From positions 1-12,106 of the forward strand of contig CAZGZD010000026.1 of the NCBI GenBank assembly GCA_964530005.1: a DNA stretch of 12,106 nt, in the 5' to 3' direction. Made by a program: the position numbers and the translations under genes. This document shows positions 1 to 6,757 of this stretch, in pieces; position 1 is the stretch's first letter; each line of letters begins with the position of its first letter. The stretch is from CAZGZD01 sp964530005 (GTDB lineage Bacteria > Patescibacteriota > Microgenomatia > UBA1406 > GWC2-37-13). The notes under the pieces are model-generated. The model was not told the DNA's origin and ran no database searches. It saw only the letters and a list, made by a program, of their open reading frames with translations.

Positions 1-926
1 AGGATGAGAAATTCAATATAGCCAAGAAATATCTTGTCAAAAAGCAACTTTCAGCTCATTCTCTCAGTAGTTTAGACATTAAGATTGCAGACAATGCATT
101 GCAGATGATTATTCGTCGGTATACTCGAGAAGCTGGTGTTCGTGAGCTTGAGCGACAGGTGGCCACAATATTCCGCAAGATTGCCCGAGAGATAGTCGAG
201 AAGAAACAGAAGAGTAAATCAATAAAATCGACAGACCTGCAAAAATATCTTGGGCCTTATAAATACTTGGCTCAGATGATAGAGGAGAAGGACACTGTTG
301 GTATATCGACCGGCCTTGCCTGGACGCAGGCTGGAGGAGATATACTTTTCATCGAGGTGGCTATTATGCCAGGCAAAGGCCTACTTAGCCTTACAGGCCA
401 ATTGGGCGACGTGATGAAGGAGTCCTGTCAAGCAGCGCTCAGCTATGTTCGCTCAAGGTGGGATCTATTCGGACTACCGAAAGACTTTTATCAGAAGATT
501 GATATCCATGTTCATGTGCCAGAAGGAGCAGTACCCAAGGATGGACCAAGTGCTGGTATCGCAATTACGACAGCTCTAGTATCTGCGCTTACTAAGATTC
601 CTGTGAGGCGAGATGTGGCTATGACAGGCGAGATCACACTTCGGGGTCGTGCGCTTGAGATAGGAGGAGTCAAGGAGAAGGTGATCGCCGCACATCGCGC
701 ACAGATTAAGAAAGTACTGCTTCCTAAAGAAAACAAAAAAGATCTTGAGGATATTCCCGACTATGTGTTGAAGGATCTTGAGTTTGTATTTATAGATCAC
801 GTTGATCTGGCACTCAAACATGCGCTTTCATTCTCGACCGGCAAGTTCCAGTTCCCACTCAAGCCATCCAAGGAGTTCGCTCTGCTTATCGCTTCATCAG
901 ATGATGATAAGAAAAAAGTGAATTAA
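1..926 (+). CDS. lon: ATP-dependent protease Lon, C-terminal part (5' end outside window)
   Basis: This is the C-terminal part of Lon, the cytoplasmic AAA+ protease that unfolds and degrades damaged and regulatory proteins. The frame is open from base 3 with no start, so the N-terminal and most ATPase sequence lies upstream of the window. The first ~60 residues are the end of the AAA+ alpha-subdomain, with the sensor-2-like stretch REAGVRELER. The rest is the S16 protease domain. It carries PKDGPSAG with the catalytic Ser at codon 549-551 and GEITLRGRALEIGGVKEK with the catalytic Lys inside GGVKEK (672-680). The Ser-to-second-Lys spacing of 43 residues matches Ser679/Lys722 of E. coli Lon. 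A short charged tail (SSDDDKKKVN) ends the protein. It converges with the DUF4268 gene, leaving only 28 bases between the stop codons and no obvious terminator. The family call is very secure. Confidence 0.97.
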   Translation, partial: DEKFNIAKKYLVKKQLSAHSLSSLDIKIADNALQMIIRRYTREAGVRELERQVATIFRKIAREIVEKKQKSKSIKSTDLQKYLGPYKYLAQMIEEKDTVGISTGLAWTQAGGDILFIEVAIMPGKGLLSLTGQLGDVMKESCQAALSYVRSRWDLFGLPKDFYQKIDIHVHVPEGAVPKDGPSAGIAITTALVSALTKIPVRRDVAMTGEITLRGRALEIGGVKEKVIAAHRAQIKKVLLPKENKKDLEDIPDYVLKDLEFVFIDHVDLALKHALSFSTGKFQFPLKPSKEFALLIASSDDDKKKVN

Positions 927-954
927 AGTTTCGATTTTCTCCGATTTAATGTTT

Positions 955-1899
955 TCACAAATTATTTTTATATTCCCTAATATATTCTCCGAATACTTTT
1001 TGAAACAAAATTGTTTTTTCGTATAGCCAAGTGAAGTTTGCTTCAGTCTCGCCTTCGTTAAATAAACCTGAAACTTGTTTTTTTATTTTTATACGGGATG
1101 CAACGGCTGCATTAACCCATTCTAGAGGTTCGCCTATTTCTTTTTCAATCTGTACTGCTCTTTCTTGCAAAAAATTGTAAAGATCCTTATTGCGACTTAT
1201 ATATATTTCGCAAGCGATTAGATTTTCTCGAGTATTGATTGTTAAGGCTACGTGAGCTTCAGAACTTCCAATACTCACATCGTACCAGTGTTGAGGGCGA
1301 GGGGATCTTAAACGAATTCGTTTATCATTTATTTGTACATAATTTTTAAATTTGCTCCAAAAATCAAGTTGCTGCAACTTAGTATTTGTAAGTTCGCTAT
1401 TTGTTTGATTCGTTTTAATTGCCTTTGCCCACTCGTTAGGACTAACAATTATTTCAAATTTTGGAGCAGGATTCGATTCTTCAATTTGCCAAAGTTCAAT
1501 TTTTATTAAAAAAAAGTTGATTTTTTCATCAGTATGATCATTTAGCCAATCGACTGCTTTTTGATGCTCATCTCGGACTTCCTGTACAATCCAAATAATT
1601 ATTTCAGCGTCGTATCCTGAGGCATAAGTTATTATTTTTCCCAAATGGTCATGGTTAGTGGGTTCAAGTTGATTTTCAATTATAATTTTTCTTCCTGATG
1701 CTTCTTCTTCTGCTAATATGTCAACATTAAACTTACCGACACTAGCTTCGGTTTTTATAAGTTTTATTTCAACTCCAACTGCTTCACTTAAAGAATCAAG
1801 ATTTTCATGTTGAGCAAGCCAATTTGTGAAATCAAGAGCTTCATGTCCCCAAACATCCCTTAGTTCAACCTTATTTAATTTTGATAAGATTTTCTTCAT
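955..1899 (-). CDS. DUF4268-type protein with PD-(D/E)XK nuclease-like core
   Basis: I recognise the N-terminal half (about residues 10-100) as the type seen in DUF4268 proteins. It has LRDVWGHEALDFTNWLA, then VGKFNVDIL (Asp60), then IIIENQLEPTNHDHLGK (Glu75-Asn-Gln77). Asp followed by E-x-Q on successive strands resembles a PD-(D/E)XK nuclease core with Gln replacing the usual Lys. The C-terminal half (about 170-310) is the region usually named DUF4268 and contains conserved-looking RSPRPQHWYDVSIG and EPLEWVN. At 314 residues it looks complete. There are no membrane segments or signal peptide, so it is presumably cytoplasmic. It stands 90 bases after the FemAB gene and converges on lon. No partner methylase, helicase or toxin is beside it. 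The only Shine-Dalgarno-like element, AGGA, lies about 16 bases before the ATG. Function is unknown: a DNA-acting or defence nuclease is an inference from the fold, and catalytic activity is unproven. Confidence 0.8.
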   Translation of the reverse strand: MKKILSKLNKVELRDVWGHEALDFTNWLAQHENLDSLSEAVGVEIKLIKTEASVGKFNVDILAEEEASGRKIIIENQLEPTNHDHLGKIITYASGYDAEIIIWIVQEVRDEHQKAVDWLNDHTDEKINFFLIKIELWQIEESNPAPKFEIIVSPNEWAKAIKTNQTNSELTNTKLQQLDFWSKFKNYVQINDKRIRLRSPRPQHWYDVSIGSSEAHVALTINTRENLIACEIYISRNKDLYNFLQERAVQIEKEIGEPLEWVNAAVASRIKIKKQVSGLFNEGETEANFTWLYEKTILFQKVFGEYIREYKNNL

Positions 1900-1989
1900 A
1901 TTTTATTAAATGAGTTCCTATGTATAGTTAATGCCGAGCTACTCACGAGAATTTTACCACACATTTGACAGTGCTAAGTAAAAAGTAGA

Positions 1990-2976
1990 TTATTTGATTT
2001 GAAGAATGAGTGAGCGGAGGGAATATATTTTGTTGTATAGCCAGTAGAGAGATGGCTTGATGATAAGATCCATGCCAGGTGTGAGATGTGTGAATCCTGC
2101 GCCATATCCTTCCTTAAATCGTGTAAACCCAGCCCAAGGATGACTTGCATCGTAACCTTGTGGAAGCGAGTTCCACATATCGAAGGTCTTAGCTCCCTTT
2201 TTCTTTCCAAATCGTATCGTCTCCCACATCAGCAGATTGGTGGCCATCGTGTTTCTGTGCTTGTCACTGGATCCGCCATATGTGTAGTAGAGTCGCCCAT
2301 TGAATATAAATACTTCGTATGCGGCTATAGGAGTACTCTCATAATAAGCTATGAGAATGTGAGCTATATTCCCGCTTAGTGCGTCAAATATCGCTTTATG
2401 ATAGTCATAGTTGTGGCCATGATAGCTCTGTCTCTTGCAGGTCTCAAAGTACAGCTTTTGAAAGATCTCAAAGCCCGCATCATTGGTCTCCTCTCGGATT
2501 GTGACACCCTTTTTCTGAGCTAGTCTCACATTGTATCTCGTCTTGGATTTCATACCGGCAAGCAGGGTATCTTCTGATTTACCGAGATCAAGCCAGAGAG
2601 TCCACTCTGGAAATAGTGAATGAGGAGATTGAATTAATTTCGGATTTCGGATTTCGGATTTTGAACTTATTGTATACGGCTCGATTTTGATAAAAATACA
2701 ACTATTATTTTTGCCAAATTCTTTGAGGTACTCGATCAACTCATCAGTCGGCATCTCTGACCTAGCAAGATATCCAAGTTTGTATTTTGTATGAGGAATC
2801 TTGTGGAGCGTGAGTTGGAAAGTCTTCTTCAGAGAGTCCGCTACGAACTCTCCAATTCGGACAACTTCAAGCCCTGTGGCTGCTCGTGCTTCTCCCCACT
2901 CCCACGACTGAAGTGGATGAGGAGCGCAGCTGTTCCAGATAGCTTTGTCAAAATTGTCATCAACTGTTTTTATCAT
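1990..2976 (-). CDS. FemAB family peptidoglycan interpeptide-bridge peptidyltransferase
   Basis: This belongs to the FemA/FemB/FemX family, GNAT-fold enzymes that transfer an amino acid from aminoacyl-tRNA to the stem peptide of lipid II at the inner face of the membrane. Visible family features are PLQSWEWGEAR near the N-terminus (about 21-31), the LDLGKSEDTLLAGMKSKTRYNVRLAQKKGV block (about 129-158), and a C-terminal GNAT half with AAYEVFIFNGRLYYTYGGSS (about 218-237) and FDMWNSLPQGYDASHPWAGFTRFKEGYG. At 328 residues it looks full length. It is the last gene of the glycan operon, 2 bases after the GT4 gene, with no Shine-Dalgarno before its ATG. Residues 106-113 (KSEIRNPK) come from a heptamer repeat, described separately. 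Family members differ in donor amino acid, which cannot be read from sequence. Some relatives act on other amines, so cell-wall bridge formation is probable rather than certain. Confidence 0.9.
   Translation of the reverse strand: MIKTVDDNFDKAIWNSCAPHPLQSWEWGEARAATGLEVVRIGEFVADSLKKTFQLTLHKIPHTKYKLGYLARSEMPTDELIEYLKEFGKNNSCIFIKIEPYTISSKSEIRNPKLIQSPHSLFPEWTLWLDLGKSEDTLLAGMKSKTRYNVRLAQKKGVTIREETNDAGFEIFQKLYFETCKRQSYHGHNYDYHKAIFDALSGNIAHILIAYYESTPIAAYEVFIFNGRLYYTYGGSSDKHRNTMATNLLMWETIRFGKKKGAKTFDMWNSLPQGYDASHPWAGFTRFKEGYGAGFTHLTPGMDLIIKPSLYWLYNKIYSLRSLILQIK
2637..2661. repeat. Tandem heptamer (ATTTCGG)n inside the FemAB coding region
   Basis: A perfect period-7 stretch of 25 bases, about 3.6 copies of ATTTCGG (AAATCCG on the coding strand). 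Three copies make 21 bases, so the tract keeps frame, and the three successive copies are read in the three different frames, giving KSEIRNP before the cycle restarts at Lys. Neither strand gains a stop codon. It falls in a loop of the FemAB protein between the IKIEPY strand and the LDLGKSEDTLL block. Gain or loss of one copy would shift the frame. Confidence 0.9.
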
Positions 2977-2978
2977 AT

Positions 2979-4073
2979 TTATGCTGCTGCACTTTTAATC
3001 ACGTCAAGCGTCTCACTTGCACACTTTTCCCACGAGAATCCTGATACTCTCTCTTTTCCTTTTTGGATGAGTGCTTGTTGGAGGTTTTTATCACCGACAA
3101 GCGTGTTGTACTTTCCGACAAGATCATCCTCATCTGTTGGATCAAAGTAAAGCGCTGCATCTCCACCTATTTCTGGAAGAGAGGATTTGTTGCTGCTTAT
3201 TACCGGACAGTCATGCGCCATTGCCTCAAGTATAGGTATACCAAATCCCTCATACAGAGATGGGTGTATGAGACATAAAGCATTCTTATATAGATAGGTA
3301 AGCTCCGGGTTACTCACAAATCCAGTAAATAGCACAGAGTCCTCAATTTTTAGTTTTTTCACTCTTTTGAACAATTTCTTATACAGCCAGCCTTTTTTAC
3401 CTACAATGACAAGCTTAAGCTCTGGATTCTTTTGTTGAATTTTCAAAAAAGAGCTTACTAAGAAATCTATATTTTTTCTAGGCTGCAGAGTGCTGACAAA
3501 TAAGATGTATGACTTGGGCGATAAAGTAAAATCAGTTGGCTTTGTTTCATTGTTATCATCTTTCTCATACCCATTGTATATCACCACAAGCTTATCCTTT
3601 GGAGTTTTGTAGAAGAGAGCCACATCATCTTTAGTCGACTTTGAGACGCAGATTATTTTCTTAGCATTTTGGATACTTTTTCTCGTCCAGTTTTTAAGTT
3701 TATATAGATCGCGCTTGAGAAACTCTTTGGGGTAGTAAAAGTATGCGAGATCGTGGATTGTGACTACAAGTGGAACATGTATTTTGGGAGGACTGTAGTG
3801 AGCCGGTGAAAAGAAGACATTGAGATTCTTACTTTTATTGACTGCGCGTGGTAGGAAAAGGCTAAGCCACAGCGTACGGCCAGGCACGACTTGATATCTA
3901 AAATACTCACTCTCTGGCGGTAGGCTACCTGCGGGTGCATTTTTTAGATATACGACAAATTGCAGGTTTGCGGTGGACACTTTGGCAAAGTAATTGAGGA
4001 GGTTGAAAATATACACACCAACACCCACACGACTGGTGACATTCGCATCATTGCCATCAACTCCAATTACCAT
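2979..4073 (-). CDS. GT4-family (GT-B fold) glycosyltransferase
   Basis: A family-1/GT4 retaining glycosyltransferase that moves a sugar from a nucleotide-sugar donor to a growing glycan on the cytoplasmic side of the membrane. The N-terminal acceptor half has VGVGVYIFNLL (about 16-26), PLVVTIHDLAYFYYP (about 101-115) and KKIICVSKSTKDD. The C-terminal donor half has ILFVSTLQPRKNIDFLV (about 190-206), LVIVGKKGW, LFTGFVSNPELTYLY, and the E-x7-E motif EGFGIPILE with Glu275 and Glu283, followed by AMAHDCPVISS. At 364 residues it is complete. It starts 3 bases after the stop of the other GT4 gene, with no Shine-Dalgarno, consistent with translation coupling. The sequence resembles mannosyl- or rhamnosyl-type GT4 enzymes, but donor and acceptor cannot be assigned. 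Confidence 0.93.
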   Translation of the reverse strand: MVIGVDGNDANVTSRVGVGVYIFNLLNYFAKVSTANLQFVVYLKNAPAGSLPPESEYFRYQVVPGRTLWLSLFLPRAVNKSKNLNVFFSPAHYSPPKIHVPLVVTIHDLAYFYYPKEFLKRDLYKLKNWTRKSIQNAKKIICVSKSTKDDVALFYKTPKDKLVVIYNGYEKDDNNETKPTDFTLSPKSYILFVSTLQPRKNIDFLVSSFLKIQQKNPELKLVIVGKKGWLYKKLFKRVKKLKIEDSVLFTGFVSNPELTYLYKNALCLIHPSLYEGFGIPILEAMAHDCPVISSNKSSLPEIGGDAALYFDPTDEDDLVGKYNTLVGDKNLQQALIQKGKERVSGFSWEKCASETLDVIKSAAA

Positions 4074-4076
4074 GTG

Positions 4077-5276
4077 TTAGTTTGTTATTTCTTTATAAGT
4101 GTTTACTAGTTTTTCGGCAATCTTTTCCCAGTTATATTCATTCTCAATAAGAATGTGTGCATTTAATCTTATATCTTCATATCTTTTTTTGTTGGAAAGG
4201 GCATATTTGATCTGTTCAATAAAGCCCTCTACACTTTCAGCAATTAGCGCATGTTTTTTGTCTACTATATTAAGCCCTTCAAATCCAGTACTCGTTGATA
4301 TGACAGGAAGGCCCGATGCCATTGCAGCAAGAATCTTAAGTCGTGTCCCACCCGGTCCAAATATTGGAGCCAGGAATAATGTCGACGATCTATAAAGTTT
4401 TTTGACAGCGCTTGATTTATCAGCTGGAATATCAATGACCTTAACTCCATTTTGTTTTTTGAATCTTTTTGCTACTTTATTGATATTTTGCCCGGCTATA
4501 GTAAGTGTGGCATTTGGAAATTCGCTTATAATTTTTGGGAATACATTCGACGTAAGATATATTGCAGCCTCTGTATTTTGGAGCCACAGGAAGTTTCCCT
4601 GAAAAAGTAGCTGCGGCTTGGTTAAATCTTTCTCCCAAAAAACATGAGATATCATCTCGGCACCAGCTCCATTTGGTATGACAGATGGCACAATATTGGG
4701 CTCAATCTTGTTGACAATCTTCTTATCTGACTCGGACACTGTGGCTACACGTGTGGCCTTTTTCCAATAGTATTGTTCCCAGAATTTGAGCTTGAGTATG
4801 TCGATGTAAAAGAATGGCTTGAGAATGGGTGAGATAGAATTAACAAAATGTTGGTATACCTTAAATTCAATTGTTTGCTCAACTAAAAGAATTGGAATTT
4901 TGGTTTTTGGAATATGCGGCATGACATAGAAGGTCTCGGCATGAATGACATCAAATTTTTCTGATTCAAGTATTGTCTTTAGTTTCAACTGTGCCTCGGT
5001 TGAGAAGTTGCGCACTATGAGAAACGGCTGTGTCGAAAAAATAGCCCTTAGTATTAGATTGAGTTTCCATGGATTCTCGGCTCTTTTGCAGAGGTAAATA
5101 TTTCTACAGAAGCTCTGCAGATGAGACACGTATTTTTTTTCACTTTCATACTTGTACAGACATACAAGTGTGATCTCATTATTTTTACTTAAGTATTTTA
5201 AAAGATTGAGTGTACGAATTTGTCCGCCTGATGCTGGTGGGAAGGGTAGGTATGGAGTCACCATCAATATTTTCAT
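4077..5276 (-). CDS. GT4-like glycosyltransferase with altered E-x7-E motif
   Basis: A second GT-B fold glycosyltransferase in the operon, 399 residues. The N-terminus MKILMVTPYLPFPPASGGQIRTLNLL is the usual acceptor-domain start, with a glycine-rich loop and an Arg. HAETFYVMPHIP and the VATVSESDK stretch follow. The donor half has LLFQGNFLWLQNTEAAIYL (about 223-241), ATLTIAGQN, and FGPGGTRLKILAAMASGLPVIST (about 306-328). Related enzymes with the GGTRLKILEAMA version keep a Glu where this one has Ala317 (GCT codon). The position of the first Glu of E-x7-E is Gly309, as expected for that subgroup. It may therefore use another residue for donor ribose binding, or be impaired. Its ATG overlaps the stop of the GT39-like gene by 4 bases (ATGA). 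The substrate is unknown. Confidence 0.9.
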   Translation of the reverse strand: MKILMVTPYLPFPPASGGQIRTLNLLKYLSKNNEITLVCLYKYESEKKYVSHLQSFCRNIYLCKRAENPWKLNLILRAIFSTQPFLIVRNFSTEAQLKLKTILESEKFDVIHAETFYVMPHIPKTKIPILLVEQTIEFKVYQHFVNSISPILKPFFYIDILKLKFWEQYYWKKATRVATVSESDKKIVNKIEPNIVPSVIPNGAGAEMISHVFWEKDLTKPQLLFQGNFLWLQNTEAAIYLTSNVFPKIISEFPNATLTIAGQNINKVAKRFKKQNGVKVIDIPADKSSAVKKLYRSSTLFLAPIFGPGGTRLKILAAMASGLPVISTSTGFEGLNIVDKKHALIAESVEGFIEQIKYALSNKKRYEDIRLNAHILIENEYNWEKIAEKLVNTYKEITN

Positions 5277-6757
5277 ATATTGATTTTGATCAGCATAAAC
5301 TTGTCGTTTTGAAATACTACATCAAGACGATTTTTATCGAGCTCATCTTCTGATATATTTTTCCTGAAAGTCACAAAGTATGTGTAGCCACGCTGCCGAA
5401 GACTATCAAAAGAAGTGTAAAAAGAAGGTGCCCCGCGTCGTCCCGCCAAATACAATAATGTCGTGTCACCATTTGAGTCTGTGACGATTTTGTCGCTTGA
5501 GATAGTGAGGTCGGTCACGATATTGGCTATCTTAACAAGATCGGTGGAGTATGAGTAAAATCCTCTCACCTGAAGATACGATATATAAAATGAAAATATT
5601 GATAAGGTAATCACGATAATCCAACAAAAAAGCGGACTTATGAGTAGCTTGGATTCTGAAATAATAGTGGAGATTCCAATTCCGACAAACATGGCAAGGA
5701 CTGGAAGTATGAGGATTTGATAGTAGACATGCTCAATATTGTCAGTTTGGAAGATAAGAAGATAAGCGGTTGCTCCGGCAAACAAAGAGTAGAGAAAATG
5801 TTTTTTGATTTTTGTGAGGATTCCAACAACAAAAAATACACTCAAATAACCTCCAAAGATTAGATTATTTATATTTGAGTGGAAAACTTGTTGAAAAAAA
5901 AGAGGTGTAAAAAATGTGTTTTTTATGTCTGTTGCTGTATTTACTCCGGATGTCATAAGCCACTTGCTTGCGGGTATTCCTTCGGGATACCCCTGCATAT
6001 AAATTTGCCAGGCAATTAAAGGCGAAAAAGCAAGTAAGAAGTAAATATAGAACTGAAATTTTTTTAGAAATCCCCACCTATATGTACGAGCAAAAAGATA
6101 AAAACTACCGATACTGTAGAGTGCAATATGTGGTTTTGTAAGTCCGGCTAGGGCGAGTAAGCATACTGAAAGACAAAAGAAAATTATTTTTTTTGCATGT
6201 GATGTAGAGTCAGCGAATAAATACAAAAAGAAGAGAGATATAAAAGCAAATCCAAGCGCTGTAGTATCGGGCAATATAGCTCTTGAGAAAAAAACAAAAA
6301 ATGGGAAAATTGCATAGATCAATGATCCAGCAATAGCCGCTTTCCGACCATGCTCTTTATATAAAAAATAATAAAGAGTAGTGATGATTGTAAGAGAGAA
6401 AAAAATACTTACAGCTCGACCCCAGTCTTCGAGTGACAAAAGTGGCAAGTATCGAAAGCCAGCGGCAAAGATGGCGCTATAAATAGGAAATTCTGCCATT
6501 CTGTATCCTTGCGGGTTATCAAGGTGATTGCTGCTCACTGGCGCAAGATTGTCTGAGCGCGGATGTAGGAGATCAAATCCCCCCTCTACAAAATTGCGCC
6601 CGACTGCCGCTGTGTCTGCTTGTTGCCCCGAGTAGAGATCTGCGATTGGTGCATTTGCTCTGAAGGGATAAAGTCGCAAAGTAAGCCCTATTAAAATAAT
6701 GCATGCGATAGATAGAAAGTCGAGCTTTCTCAAATTACCTTTACTTCCTATTTTCAT
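5273..6757 (-). CDS. GT39/ArnT-like integral membrane glycosyltransferase (GT-C fold)
   Basis: A polytopic membrane protein of 494 residues with about ten or more hydrophobic segments, beginning at FLSIACIILIGLTLRLY (about 14-30). The first extracytoplasmic loop contains acidic residues in IADLYSGQQADTAAVGRNFVEGG (Asp40, Asp48), the place where PMT/ArnT-type enzymes keep the catalytic Asp. RAILPDTTALGFAFISLFFLY (about 159-179) matches the next family landmark. Such enzymes use a polyprenyl-phosphate-linked sugar on the outer face of the membrane to glycosylate a protein, lipid or polymer. A soluble tail of about 90 residues follows the last membrane segment (FCWIIVITLSIFSFYISYLQV). It overlaps both neighbours by 4 bases (ATGA). 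An AAGGAT about 11 bases before the ATG is the nearest thing to a Shine-Dalgarno in this operon. Donor and acceptor are unknown. Confidence 0.85.
   Translation of the reverse strand: MKIGSKGNLRKLDFLSIACIILIGLTLRLYPFRANAPIADLYSGQQADTAAVGRNFVEGGFDLLHPRSDNLAPVSSNHLDNPQGYRMAEFPIYSAIFAAGFRYLPLLSLEDWGRAVSIFFSLTIITTLYYFLYKEHGRKAAIAGSLIYAIFPFFVFFSRAILPDTTALGFAFISLFFLYLFADSTSHAKKIIFFCLSVCLLALAGLTKPHIALYSIGSFYLFARTYRWGFLKKFQFYIYFLLAFSPLIAWQIYMQGYPEGIPASKWLMTSGVNTATDIKNTFFTPLFFQQVFHSNINNLIFGGYLSVFFVVGILTKIKKHFLYSLFAGATAYLLIFQTDNIEHVYYQILILPVLAMFVGIGISTIISESKLLISPLFCWIIVITLSIFSFYISYLQVRGFYSYSTDLVKIANIVTDLTISSDKIVTDSNGDTTLLYLAGRRGAPSFYTSFDSLRQRGYTYFVTFRKNISEDELDKNRLDVVFQNDKFMLIKINI

Noticed and set aside
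927..954. Possible shared bidirectional terminator between lon and the DUF4268 gene
   Set aside because: The 28 bases contain no convincing stem.
1900..1989. Possible promoter of the DUF4268 gene or terminator of the glycan operon
   Set aside because: TATACA-like and TAAAAT-like boxes occur on the minus strand, but neither has a credible -35 at the right spacing, and no stem with a T tract is visible.
2086..2379. A plus-strand open frame of 97 codons opposite the FemAB gene
   Set aside because: It lies fully within a well-conserved FemAB coding sequence and its product resembles no family I know.
2637..2661. The heptamer tract considered as a degenerate CRISPR array
   Set aside because: The units are 7 bases, directly adjacent, with no spacers, and lie inside a coding region.
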